NCBI RefSeq assembly: GCF_000367345.1
Contig: NZ_BARE01000002.1
Coordinates: 62,001 to 126,000, forward strand
Length of the DNA stretch: 64,000 nucleotides
Direction of reading: 5' to 3'
Origin: Sphingobium xenophagum NBRC 107872
GTDB lineage: Bacteria; Pseudomonadota; Alphaproteobacteria; Sphingomonadales; Sphingomonadaceae
The notes below the pieces were generated by a model. It saw nothing but the letters and a program-made list of their open reading frames with translations. It did not search any database and had not been told where the DNA came from. Of the stretch, positions 17,268 through 25,612 are shown piece by piece. Each line of letters begins with the position of its first letter. Position 1 is the first letter of the stretch. A program made the position numbers and the translations under genes.

Positions 17268-17827
17268 TGTCCGATAACCGCCAGTCCCTGTCCGATCTCG
17301 CACAGATCGCTGCCGAAGCCGCCGCGGCTCCGGCTGCCGCGCCTGCCGCTGCGCAAGCGCCTGCTGCGGACGTTGCCGCTGACGCGCCCATCGCGCCGCC
17401 CGTGTCGACCATGCCGCTGCGCCAGCAGGAAATCGACAATCTTGGCCGCGCCTATGCGACCGGCCGCCGCAAGGACGCCGTTGCCCGCGTCTGGGTAAAG
17501 CCCGGCACCGGCAAGATCACGGTCAATGGCCGCGATCAGGAAATCTATTTCGCCCGTCCGACCCTGCGTCTGGTGATCAACCAGCCGTTCGGCGTCACCG
17601 ACCGCACCGGTCAGTATGACGTGATCTGCACCGTCAAGGGCGGTGGCCTTTCGGGTCAGGCCGGCGCGGTCAAGCATGGCATCGCCCAGGCGCTGACCAA
17701 ATATGAACCGGCGCTGCGCAGCGCGGTCAAGGCCGAAGGCTTCCTGACCCGCGACAGCCGCGTTGTCGAACGTAAGAAGTACGGCAAGGCGAAGGCCCGC
17801 AAGAGCTTCCAGTTCTCGAAGCGCTAA
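17267..17827 (+). CDS. rpsI: 30S ribosomal protein S9 with N-terminal extension
   Basis: 186 residues against about 130 in E. coli. The S9 domain starts near residue 64 at [23 protein letters not shown] and ends with the conserved [17 protein letters not shown] tail that reaches the P-site tRNA. The extra N-terminus is rich in alanine and proline ([18 protein letters not shown]) and looks disordered. It shares one transcript with rplM and is followed by a strong terminator. Confidence 0.95.
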   Translation: MSDNRQSLSDLAQIAAEAAAAPAAAPAAAQAPAADVAADAPIAPPVSTMPLRQQEIDNLGRAYATGRRKDAVARVWVKPGTGKITVNGRDQEIYFARPTLRLVINQPFGVTDRTGQYDVICTVKGGGLSGQAGAVKHGIAQALTKYEPALRSAVKAEGFLTRDSRVVERKKYGKAKARKSFQFSKR

Positions 17828-17855
17828 GCGTTTCAGCTACTGTCAGACGATCGAG

Positions 17856-17882
17856 AAGGGGCCGGTTTTCCGGCCCCTTTTT
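17856..17882 (+). terminator. Rho-independent terminator after rpsI
   Basis: The AAGGGGCCGG stem pairs with CCGGCCCCTT across a TTTT loop and is followed by a T run, about 30 nt after the rpsI stop. Confidence 0.9.
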
Positions 17883-17928
17883 CGTTGGGCGTCGTGCGAG
17901 GTGGGATCACGGAGTCATCTTCCACCCG

Positions 17929-17994
17929 CCGTTCGTTTCGAGCGCAGTCGAGAAACCGCGGGCCACGTTTCTCGACTGCGCTCGAAACGAACGG
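17929..17994. repeat. 66-bp palindromic unit, family 2 (copy 1)
   Basis: Left arm 17929-17957 and right arm 17966-17994 are near-perfect inverted repeats (core TTTCGAGCGCAGTCGAGAAA) around an 8-nt centre. It lies between two convergent genes just after the rpsI terminator. A sister copy with GAAGTC in place of GCAGTC lies at 33699-33764. Confidence 0.85.
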
Positions 17995-18022
17995 GGCAAG
18001 GTGAGCGACGCCAGCCGCCCGC

Positions 18023-19327
18023 TCACCCTTGCGCGCGAACAGCCTTGCGGCTGGCCAGGCCCATCATCACGAAGCCGGCGATGGCCGCGACGATATTGGC
18101 GCTGGCCGCGCCCATCGTGCCGTAAAGCGGCAACAGCGCTGCCTGCATCCCCAGCAAAAGCGCGGTCGAGATGAAGGTGATGCGCAGCGACAGGCCCGCC
18201 CGGTCGGTCGCCATCAGCAGCGGGCGATAGCTGACGCCAATCAGGTCGATGCAGGCGGCGATGCCCAGCAGCAGCAGCAGCGGATAGGCGGGCAGAAATT
18301 CCCGCCCGGCGATCAGACCCAGCAGCGGATGGCCGATGGTCAGGATCAGCGCGATGATCACCGCGCCAGCGACCAGCGCCAGCCGGTTGGTACGGCGGAA
18401 CAGCGCGCCCAGCGCCTCGCCCCCCTGACTGCCGCTGCGTGACAGCTCGACGAAGATGCTGCGCGACAGCAGGCTGGAAATCTTCGTCAGCGAATTGGCA
18501 AGCTGGTTGGCGAGGCGATACAGGCCCGCGCCGACTGGCCCGACGAACAGCCCGACCACCAGCACCGCGACTTGCTGTCCCATGGACGACAGGCTGGTCT
18601 GGAGGTTGGTGGCGGTCAGGAAGCCGATAATGCCGGGATTTTCCGCCCGCGCGTCCAGCGCCCGTCCCGCGCGCCACGCGCCGATCCGCCCACGCCCCTC
18701 GCGCAGAGCGAGCCACCAATAGGCGAGCGCACATAATAGCTCCGCCGCGCCCCAGGCGATCAGAAAGCCGGTGATCGTCGGCATCAGCCAAAGCGCGGCG
18801 ACCGCGCCGATCATCCGTCCGACCGGGATCATGGTTTCGGCGAGCGCGGCGGAATCGAACCGGTCGAAGAGGCGCAATATGCCGGTGGGGCTGGACCGGA
18901 TCGTGATCATCATCACCATGCAGAACAGCCATGCCTGCCACCCCATGCCCGGCGGCAGTTCCAGCAGGCCGCCAAAGGCCAGGATGATGACGGCGGCAAT
19001 CGCCCCGCCGACCGCTGCGGAGGCAAGGTCGATCATAATGCAGAAGCGCAGCACCCGGTTGAGCGCGTCGCCATTGTCCACCGCCAGATGGGTCTGGCCA
19101 TAGCGCACGACGATCTGCCAGCTGTCGAAACTGGTGATCGTCTTGATGACGGTGGCCGCGCTCAGCACCAGCGCGAACCGCCCGAAATCGGCCACGCCCA
19201 GCGTGCGGGTGACGATGGCGAGATAGGCCAGGCTCAAGACCGCGCCCACGCCTTTGCCCCCCAGCAGCCAGCCGGTATTGGCCAATATGCGGGAAAAGCC
19301 GTCCTGTGCTGCGCCGGGCTTGAACAT
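18023..19327 (-). CDS. Lipopolysaccharide/oligosaccharide flippase family membrane protein
   Basis: 434 residues, start ATG 19327 (MFKPGAAQDGFSRILANTGWLLGGKGVGAVLSL). The upstream part of the open frame is repeat sequence, not protein. About 12 hydrophobic helices, with SLAYLAIVTRTLGVADFGRFALV and RIGAWRAG..NLQTSLSSMGQQVAVLVVG, give the look of the MATE-like Wzx/polysaccharide-export flippase family. It should move a lipid-linked glycan or polymer precursor across the inner membrane. Neighbours encode a nucleotidyltransferase, a CDP-alcohol phosphotransferase and a TagF-like protein. Confidence 0.85.
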   Translation of the reverse strand: MFKPGAAQDGFSRILANTGWLLGGKGVGAVLSLAYLAIVTRTLGVADFGRFALVLSAATVIKTITSFDSWQIVVRYGQTHLAVDNGDALNRVLRFCIMIDLASAAVGGAIAAVIILAFGGLLELPPGMGWQAWLFCMVMMITIRSSPTGILRLFDRFDSAALAETMIPVGRMIGAVAALWLMPTITGFLIAWGAAELLCALAYWWLALREGRGRIGAWRAGRALDARAENPGIIGFLTATNLQTSLSSMGQQVAVLVVGLFVGPVGAGLYRLANQLANSLTKISSLLSRSIFVELSRSGSQGGEALGALFRRTNRLALVAGAVIIALILTIGHPLLGLIAGREFLPAYPLLLLLGIAACIDLIGVSYRPLLMATDRAGLSLRITFISTALLLGMQAALLPLYGTMGAASANIVAAIAGFVMMGLASRKAVRAQG

Positions 19328-19359
19328 CAACCAACCAGGTCCTTCAAACTGACCGCGAC

Positions 19360-19425
19360 GTGCTCCTGCGCAGGCAGGAGCCCAGTTCCTCGCTCCGATC
19401 TGGGCTCCTGCCTGCGCAGGAGCAC
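19360..19425. repeat. 66-bp palindromic unit, family 1 (no gene inside)
   Basis: Perfect 26-bp inverted repeats at 19360-19385 and 19400-19425 (starting GTGCTCCTGCGCAGG) around a 14-nt spacer TTCCTCGCTCCGAT. Each arm is itself nearly palindromic. The spacer matches the reverse complement of the spacer in the copy at 36679-36744, so these are inverted copies of one element. The ends match those of the GIY-YIG element at 31829. Confidence 0.9.
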
Positions 19426-19504
19426 GCTGCGCTTTAAGCGCCCACTGAACCGAGTGCAAACGCCGCCTTTTTTTCGGCCAATTTCCACTCTAAAGACCCG
19501 CGCC

Positions 19505-20269
19505 ATGACCATCACCAAAGCCATCATCCTGTCCGCCGGGCAAGGATCGCGCCTGTTGCCGCTGACCCGCGACGTGCCCAAATGCATGATCGACTTTAAC
19601 GGCCGCACCCTGATCAGCTGGCAGATCGCCGCGCTGGTCGCCAATGGCGTGACCGACATCGTGGTGGTGACGGGGTTCCGCACCGAACGGGTCGAGGATC
19701 ATGCGCTGCAACTCTATCGCGAGACCGGCGCGCGCATCCGCTGCGTGTTCAACCCCTTCTTTCAGGTGGCCGATAACCTTGGCACCTGCTGGATCGTGCG
19801 GGAGGAGATGGACCGGGACTTCATCATCCTGAACGGCGACACCATTGTGTCGGACGAAATCGTCGCGAAGCTTATAGCCGGGACGCAGGATGCGATCACC
19901 GTGACCGTCGATGTGAAGCCCGACTATGACGATGACGATATGAAGGTGAACCGCGACGAGAGTGGTCGGCTGCACCATATCGGCAAGCGGCTGCTGCCGC
20001 CCGACACCAACGCCGAATCGATCGGCATGCTGGCCTTCACCGGCGAAGGCCCGGCAATCTTCCGCAACCAGATCGACCAGATGATGCGCACCCCCGAAGG
20101 CGTCGAACGCTGGTATCTGCGCGCGATCGACATCATCGCCAAGGGCAACCGGGTCGGCACCGTCTCGATCGAGGGGCTGGAATGGCAGGAGGTCGACTTC
20201 CATCAGGATGTCGAGGCGGCGACGGCATTGACCGCGAAATGGGTCGCCGAGGGGCGCTACGGGCGATAA
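19505..20269 (+). CDS. Nucleotidyltransferase, phosphocholine/phosphoalcohol cytidylyltransferase type
   Basis: 254 residues starting MTITKAIILSAGQGSRLLPLT, the NTP_transferase nucleotide loop, followed by DVPKCMIDFNGRTLI. The metal-binding Asp is in FIILNGDTIVSD, and EWQEVDFHQDVEAA closes the active site. The family members next to CDP-alcohol phosphotransferase genes usually make CDP-activated alcohols from phosphoalcohols and CTP. The true substrate is unknown. It is divergent from the flippase gene, with palindromic repeat DNA between them. Confidence 0.82.
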   Translation: MTITKAIILSAGQGSRLLPLTRDVPKCMIDFNGRTLISWQIAALVANGVTDIVVVTGFRTERVEDHALQLYRETGARIRCVFNPFFQVADNLGTCWIVREEMDRDFIILNGDTIVSDEIVAKLIAGTQDAITVTVDVKPDYDDDDMKVNRDESGRLHHIGKRLLPPDTNAESIGMLAFTGEGPAIFRNQIDQMMRTPEGVERWYLRAIDIIAKGNRVGTVSIEGLEWQEVDFHQDVEAATALTAKWVAEGRYGR

Positions 20270-20297
20270 AAGCGGCGGTCGTCAAAGAGACTGCCGG

Positions 20298-20735
20298 TTA
20301 CTTCATTTCGTTATCGAAATGAATTTTCAGCCACGCTTTTACATTGTCCAGCTCACTGTCGAGCTTGACCGCAGACCCAAGGTCCGGCTGTCCCGGCCAC
20401 CCCGCATCCGCCACACGCACACCCGCCGCGCTGCGTGTCCCTTCATAGCGGGGGATGACGTGGAAATGGACGTGGGGGTCAACCATCATCAGCATCAGAT
20501 AGTTGATCTTCGCATAGCCCACCGCTTTGGTCAGCGCCGCCTCGATCGCAGCGGTGACGGTCTTGAGTTCGGCATGGGCTTGCGCGGGCAGATCACCGAA
20601 CGCCGTGGCGTCGCTTTTGGCCGCCAGGATCAGCGACCCCAGCGTCGGCTGGGCCGGGCGGAGCAGCACGACCCAGTGGGTGAACTCCGCGATCAGCGTG
20701 GCGGGCCAGCCGAATTTCTCGATCGTGGGGTTCAT
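20298..20735 (-). CDS. HIT-family hydrolase
   Basis: 145 residues from ATG 20735. The histidine triad reads HVHFHVIPRY near residue 97, followed by a GTRSAAGVRVADAGWPG tail. HIT proteins hydrolyse or transfer nucleotides from nucleotide-phosphate esters. Its start overlaps the stop of the CDP-alcohol phosphotransferase gene (ATGA), so it may act on CDP- or UDP-linked intermediates of the same pathway. That is inference. Confidence 0.88.
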   Translation of the reverse strand: MNPTIEKFGWPATLIAEFTHWVVLLRPAQPTLGSLILAAKSDATAFGDLPAQAHAELKTVTAAIEAALTKAVGYAKINYLMLMMVDPHVHFHVIPRYEGTRSAAGVRVADAGWPGQPDLGSAVKLDSELDNVKAWLKIHFDNEMK

Positions 20736-21829
20736 GGCCGGGCTTGCTCCATCCAGCTGACAATTGGCTGCCCGGACCGCTTGACGGCATAGGCTTGCGC
20801 CAGCCGCACGGCATGGACGATCAGGGAAATGACCGTCCACCAGGCCAGTGCGATCAGGCCGATGTCGGGTCGCCCGAACAGCAGCGACACGAACAGGATG
20901 ACCATATTGGGGTTGCGCCGCGCGGTGATGAGACGGAACTGGCTGTCGAAGCGCTGCCAGACATGGATGTCCATGCCGAAATCCTTGAGGAACATCCCCT
21001 CGATCAGCCGTTGCAGCACATAGCCTGCGATCACCGCCGCCATCACCAGCGCGAAGGTCCGGGTCGACAGCGCCAGCCCCCAATAGGCCAGCCCGGTCCC
21101 CCAGAAATACCACCAGAAGGGCGGGTGGACCAGATCGACACCATGGTCGATCACATTGCCCCATTTGGACGATGTGATGGTGCAACGGGCAAGCTTGCCG
21201 TCCACCGTGTCGAGCACCATGAAGATGAAGCCGGACAGGAAGCCGGTCCAGTACATGCCCTGCGCGAACAACCATGTCGCAAGCAGGCACAGGGTCACGC
21301 CGATCACCGAAACCATGTTCGGGGTCATGCGCAGCTGCGCCGCGATCCGCGTCAGCACCAGCGCCAGTTCGGGCCAGAGATATTTGGTCAGCAGGTCGGT
21401 GACGCCCTTATAGGCGCCGAAATAGCTGCGCCGCTCAATCTCGCGCCGGGTTGCCGGGGTCAATTCCCGCACCATCGGCTGTTCCAGCTTGCGCAACTGG
21501 CGGTTGTAGAGGGTGCGACCGTCCGACAGGTCGATGACATGGGGTGCGGTCAGCGGATCGCTGCCCTGCGGCACTTGGCCGACGATCGGCGCGTCGCCCC
21601 AGACGAACATAGTGCCTGGTGTTTCGAGTGCGAGGCGCAGCAGCAGTGGATCGAAGGCGTAGGTCAGGTTGAATATCAGTTCCTGGCCCACAGCCAGCGT
21701 GCTGCCATTCTTCGCGGCGCTCTCCGCCATGCGGCGGCTGCGCTCGGCATTGGTCATGCCCCAGATCGGCGTCGCATTGTCGCCGATCAGGCGAACGGGA
21801 CCAAGGGTGGTGGATAGGGTCTGGCTCAT
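20732..21829 (-). CDS. CDP-alcohol phosphatidyltransferase family protein with N-terminal extension
   Basis: 365 residues. The catalytic CDP-alcohol motif is complete in DTVDGKLARCTITSSKWGNV followed by IDHGVD (about residues 207-232), set among five or six membrane helices. About 150 residues at the N-terminus are not part of that domain and contain a GDAPIVGQVPQGSDPLTAP segment resembling the end of a nucleotidyltransferase, so this may be a remnant of a bifunctional enzyme. It should transfer a phosphoalcohol from a CDP-alcohol to an acceptor in the inner membrane. The acceptor is unknown. Confidence 0.87.
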   Translation of the reverse strand: MSQTLSTTLGPVRLIGDNATPIWGMTNAERSRRMAESAAKNGSTLAVGQELIFNLTYAFDPLLLRLALETPGTMFVWGDAPIVGQVPQGSDPLTAPHVIDLSDGRTLYNRQLRKLEQPMVRELTPATRREIERRSYFGAYKGVTDLLTKYLWPELALVLTRIAAQLRMTPNMVSVIGVTLCLLATWLFAQGMYWTGFLSGFIFMVLDTVDGKLARCTITSSKWGNVIDHGVDLVHPPFWWYFWGTGLAYWGLALSTRTFALVMAAVIAGYVLQRLIEGMFLKDFGMDIHVWQRFDSQFRLITARRNPNMVILFVSLLFGRPDIGLIALAWWTVISLIVHAVRLAQAYAVKRSGQPIVSWMEQARP

Positions 21830-21833
21830 GGCG

Positions 21834-22907
21834 TTATGAGTCCTTTGGGCGCTTCGCGAAGTTCAGGATGATGTCGGCCTGCCGCTGGGACGCGGGGATG
21901 GGGGAAAGGTCGATGGAATCGCGCATGGCCGCTTCCTGAGCAGCAACGAAGCCCGGTTGCAAGTCTGCGGCGCGGGCGAGCGCTGCGGGCAGGGCATCGG
22001 CGCTCTCGATCACCTGGCCCAGCTTCCAGTGGGCGAAGGCTTCGCTGCTGGCATCGCGGCGGTCGAGATTGAGGAAGATGCAGGGGCGTGGCTGGATGAG
22101 GAATTCATAGACCTGGCTGGACACGTCGCCAAGATAGACGTCGGCGCTCATCGTATAGCTCATGTCGATCGAGTGGCGGCTGCCCATGTCGATCCGGATA
22201 TGCGGCGCGGCGCTGACGATGGGAGGGACGGCGCGCGCCAGCTTCGTGTGGGGGGCGATGATGACGTTCCAGTCGGGCAGCGCCTCCAGCGTCGCCAGCA
22301 CTGCCGGACCATGGGTAACCCATGACGAGAGCTTTGGGTCGAAATGGGGATTGTAGAGCAGCACTGGCCGGTCATTATCGAAGAATCGCTGGCGGGGCGC
22401 TTTCAGCTCGAATTTGGGATAGCCGCCGACGGCGACTGCATCGGGGGTGCAGAGGCCGCGACCGATCAGACGGCGGCGGTCCTTTTCGCCTGCGACAAGC
22501 GTCAGGTCGAAATCGGCATGACGTTTCTTGTAGCCGCCTTCGCGATCCCCCGCGCCATGTTTGATGAGGATGAGGCGAGAGGAAAAACCGGGGACGCGGC
22601 GCGCCCAGGCGGTCGAAATTTCGGTCGTCACCAGCACGGGAAAATGTGCGATGGTGGGGTAGTTGAGCAGCAGGGTGGCGAGCCGCGAAGGCTGACGGAA
22701 CAGCGAGTCGGCGCGGCTTGGCGGACGGCGCAAACGCACGGGGATAAGCCGTTTTTCCGGGTCATAGCTGGCGACCAGGGCTAGGATCTGGTCTGACGGT
22801 GATAGGATGCTGACCCGCACATCGGGACGGCGCGCCAGTTCCAGCGCGGCGGGCAGCCAATGGTAGAGCTGTTGCGCTTCGGCAATGGCGAGAAAGGCTA
22901 TATCCAT
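21834..22907 (-). CDS. CDP-glycerol glycerophosphotransferase (TagF)-like protein
   Basis: 357 residues with a GT-B-like layout. A first half includes LILIKHGAGDREGGYKKR. A second half includes VLYNPHFDPKLSSW, NVIIAPHTKL and the diagnostic ADVYLGDVSSQVYEFL, which parallels the TDYSS motif of TagF-type polymerases that add glycerol- or ribitol-phosphate from a CDP donor. No signal or membrane helix is apparent. First gene of a three-gene minus-strand operon ending in the HIT gene. In a Gram-negative context, the product may be a phosphodiester-linked surface polymer or a decorated glycan. Confidence 0.72.
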   Translation of the reverse strand: MDIAFLAIAEAQQLYHWLPAALELARRPDVRVSILSPSDQILALVASYDPEKRLIPVRLRRPPSRADSLFRQPSRLATLLLNYPTIAHFPVLVTTEISTAWARRVPGFSSRLILIKHGAGDREGGYKKRHADFDLTLVAGEKDRRRLIGRGLCTPDAVAVGGYPKFELKAPRQRFFDNDRPVLLYNPHFDPKLSSWVTHGPAVLATLEALPDWNVIIAPHTKLARAVPPIVSAAPHIRIDMGSRHSIDMSYTMSADVYLGDVSSQVYEFLIQPRPCIFLNLDRRDASSEAFAHWKLGQVIESADALPAALARAADLQPGFVAAQEAAMRDSIDLSPIPASQRQADIILNFAKRPKDS

Positions 22908-23066
22908 CAGGTCACAAACGCTCCGAAACGGCCTGTCGCCTAGCGGTGATGCCGGTGCAGATGCAAGGGCGGTGGCGCGTTTCCCTTTTGTAGGTGCTGG
23001 ACCTTTGCTTATTTTTTGTTATGCGGGCCGCGACCGAACGACACTCTGAAAGAGGCTCGACGAGCG

Positions 23067-23855
23067 ATGGCCGAATTTGCGTTGCCCAAGAACAGCAAGA
23101 TCAGCGGCAAGGGTGTGACCCACCCCGCACCCGCAGGCGCGACGAAGGTGCGCAGCTTTAAGGTGTATCGCTACGATCCCGACTCCGGGCAGAACCCGCG
23201 TTACGACACCTATGAGATTGATCTCGACAATTGCGGCCCGATGGTTCTGGACGCGCTGATCAAGATCAAGAATGAATATGATCCGACGCTGACCTTCCGC
23301 CGGTCCTGCCGTGAAGGGATTTGCGGTTCCTGTTCGATGAACATGAACGGCAAGAACGGGCTGGCCTGCACCACCGCGATCGAGGAATGTTCGGGCAAGG
23401 ACGTGCGGATCACGCCGCTGCCGCATATGGACGTGATCAAGGATCTGGTTCCTGATTTCACCCATTTCTACGCGCAGTATAATTCGATCCAGCCCTGGCT
23501 CAAGACCGTGTCGCCGCCGCCATCGGGCAAGGAGCGGCTCCAGTCGCCCGCCGATCGCGAGAAGCTGGACGGCCTTTACGAATGCATCCTGTGCGCCTGC
23601 TGTTCGACCAGCTGCCCGTCCTACTGGTGGAATTCGGACAAGTTCCTCGGCCCGGCCATCCTGTTGCAGGCCTATCGCTGGCTGGCGGACAGCCGCGATG
23701 AATATACCGGCGATCGTCTCGACGAACTGGAAGATCCCTTCCGCCTGTATCGCTGCCACACCATCATGAACTGCGCGAATGTCTGCCCCAAGGGTCTGTC
23801 CCCGGCCAAGGCGATTGCCGAAACCAAGAAGATGATGGTCGAGCGGCAGCTCTGA
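23067..23855 (+). CDS. sdhB: Succinate dehydrogenase iron-sulfur subunit
   Basis: 262 residues from ATG 23067. The 2Fe-2S ligands are in [12 protein letters not shown] and the following C of LACTTAI. The cluster-binding C-terminal part has [16 protein letters not shown] and [17 protein letters not shown]. It passes electrons from the flavin subunit to ubiquinone in complex II. The usual sdhC, sdhD and sdhA partners are not immediately upstream; the preceding genes are the unrelated minus-strand envelope cluster. GAAAGAGG about 12 bases upstream is the likely ribosome site. Confidence 0.95.
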   Translation: MAEFALPKNSKISGKGVTHPAPAGATKVRSFKVYRYDPDSGQNPRYDTYEIDLDNCGPMVLDALIKIKNEYDPTLTFRRSCREGICGSCSMNMNGKNGLACTTAIEECSGKDVRITPLPHMDVIKDLVPDFTHFYAQYNSIQPWLKTVSPPPSGKERLQSPADREKLDGLYECILCACCSTSCPSYWWNSDKFLGPAILLQAYRWLADSRDEYTGDRLDELEDPFRLYRCHTIMNCANVCPKGLSPAKAIAETKKMMVERQL

Positions 23856-23860
23856 TTGTC

Positions 23861-24319
23861 GTGAGTAAGACCGAGGCGATGGCTTCCGCCGCACCGGCGG
23901 AGGATTGGAGCGGTTGGCGGCGCTGGGGCGATTCGGACAGCGTCGATTTCCCCTCGGTGATCGGCGGCGGCTATGCGCGCAGCGACGCGCCGGGCAAGGC
24001 GCGGGTCGCGCTGGAGGTGCGACCGCAGCACATGAACCGCTTTGGCAATATGCACGGCGGTTTTGCCGCTGGCTTTGCCGATCACGCCTATTTCATCGCG
24101 CTCTGGGCTATGGGGCGTGAGGATCAGATGGCCGCGCTCACCATTGACCTGTCGATGCAATATCTGGGCCTGGGCAAGCGCGGTCTGACGATGGTCGCCG
24201 ATGTCGAACTGCTCAAGGAAACGAGCAAGATGTTGTTCCTGCGCATGACGATCGCGCAGGGCGATGGTTTGATCGCGGCCTCTACCGTTACATTGCGCAA
24301 GGTCATTGTGGCCAAGTGA
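23861..24319 (+). CDS. PaaI-family acyl-CoA thioesterase
   Basis: 152 residues from a GTG five bases after sdhB. The hot-dog fold signature is NRFGNMHGGFAAGFADHAYF (about residues 57-76), with the catalytic Asp/Gly region of PaaI-type thioesterases, and DLSMQYLGLGKRG as the second strand. It should hydrolyse an acyl-CoA; the substrate is not readable. Its stop overlaps the zapE start as GTGA. Confidence 0.85.
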   Translation: MSKTEAMASAAPAEDWSGWRRWGDSDSVDFPSVIGGGYARSDAPGKARVALEVRPQHMNRFGNMHGGFAAGFADHAYFIALWAMGREDQMAALTIDLSMQYLGLGKRGLTMVADVELLKETSKMLFLRMTIAQGDGLIAASTVTLRKVIVAK

Positions 24320-25428
24320 CAGGGGTGGTTGCCCGATATGAGGCGCTGATCGCGGCTGGCGAATTGCGCGCCGATCCCGATCAGCGCGCGGCGGCGTTGC
24401 GACTCGACACCTTGCAGCAGCAATTGGAGGCGGTTCCCGCACGCGGTTCGACGCTGTGGAAGCTGCTGCGCAAAATGCCTGAGCCGCCGCGCGGCCTCTA
24501 CATGTGGGGTGGGGTCGGTCGCGGCAAGTCGATGCTGATGGACCTGTTCTTCGACACGGTGAAGATCCAGCGCAAGAAGCGCGCGCATTTCCATGAATTC
24601 ATGCTCGACGTCCATGCGCGGCTGGCGGAAGCCCGCAAGTCGGAGAAGGGCGATCCGATCCCGCCGGTCGTGGAGTCGCTGACCGATGAAGCGCGCTTGC
24701 TCTGCTTTGACGAAATGGTCGTCAATAATATGGCTGATGCCGCGATCATGTCCCGCCTGTTTACCGGGCTGCTGGAAAAGCGGGTGACGATCGTCACGAC
24801 GTCCAACCGCGAACCCGATGAACTCTACAAGAATGGACTTAACCGTCAGCTTTTCCTGCCCTTCATCGACCTGATCAAGGATCGTCTGGACGTTCTGACG
24901 CTGAACGGCCCGACCGACTATCGCCGCGACCGGCTGGGCGACGCGACCTTATGGCACTGCCCCAATGGCGAAGCGGCGACGGTCGCGCTCAGCACTGCAT
25001 TTTTCCGCCTGACCGATTATCCCCCGTCCGACCGCGCCCATGTGCCCTCGGAGGACATAAAGGTGCAGGGCGGGCGGACGCTCCATGTGCCAAAGAGCCT
25101 GAAGGGCGTGGCGGTCTTTTCGTTCAATCGGTTATGCGCGGAGGCGCGCGGCGCGCCTGACTATCTGGCGATCGCCCGGAAATATCATACGGTGATCATC
25201 GTCGGTATCCCGGTCCTGGGGCCGGAGAAGCGCAACGAGGCCGCGCGCTTCGTGACGCTGATCGACTCGCTCTACGAATATAAGGTGAAGTTGCTGGCGT
25301 CGGCGGACGCGGAACCGGCGCGGCTCTACCCGGAGGGAGACGGCGCGTTCGAATTTGAACGGACCGTGTCGCGACTGATGGAAATGCAGTCGGACGATTA
25401 TCTGGCGCTGGGTCACGGTCCCAAATAG
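24316..25428 (+). CDS. zapE: Cell division protein ZapE (AFG1-type ATPase)
   Basis: 370 residues from a GTG. Walker A is GLYMWGGVGRGKSMLMDLFF and Walker B is LLCFDEMVV; VTTSNREPDELYKNGLNRQLFLPFI is a family signature. ZapE is an FtsZ-associated ATPase and its mitochondrial relative AFG1 is linked to respiratory-complex turnover. It is translationally coupled to the thioesterase gene. Confidence 0.93.
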   Translation: MTGVVARYEALIAAGELRADPDQRAAALRLDTLQQQLEAVPARGSTLWKLLRKMPEPPRGLYMWGGVGRGKSMLMDLFFDTVKIQRKKRAHFHEFMLDVHARLAEARKSEKGDPIPPVVESLTDEARLLCFDEMVVNNMADAAIMSRLFTGLLEKRVTIVTTSNREPDELYKNGLNRQLFLPFIDLIKDRLDVLTLNGPTDYRRDRLGDATLWHCPNGEAATVALSTAFFRLTDYPPSDRAHVPSEDIKVQGGRTLHVPKSLKGVAVFSFNRLCAEARGAPDYLAIARKYHTVIIVGIPVLGPEKRNEAARFVTLIDSLYEYKVKLLASADAEPARLYPEGDGAFEFERTVSRLMEMQSDDYLALGHGPK

Positions 25429-25506
25429 GTACCGCAGCGGGGACGGCCCGCCGTGCGCTGCCGTCATCATGACGCAATCTTCTTGCTGAAAACGGGGAAA
25501 AACAGA

Positions 25507-25536
25507 CCGGATGCTCTCCGTCGGGAAAGCATCCGG
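25507..25536 (-). terminator. Terminator-like hairpin on the minus strand in the mdh leader region
   Basis: CCGGATGCT pairs with AGCATCCGG (9-bp arms). Read on the minus strand it is followed by TCTGTTTTTC, resembling a Rho-independent terminator, but no minus-strand gene is upstream of it. It lies in the 303-bp gap 25429-25731 between zapE and mdh; apart from this hairpin and the Fur-like site, nothing else is recognised there. Confidence 0.4.
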
Positions 25537-25612
25537 CAGGATACCGCTGCAGGGACAGCTCGACGGCCAGGGTGGGAGCCGGGAGCGACAGGGTGTTGCT
25601 GCTCTTATCGCA

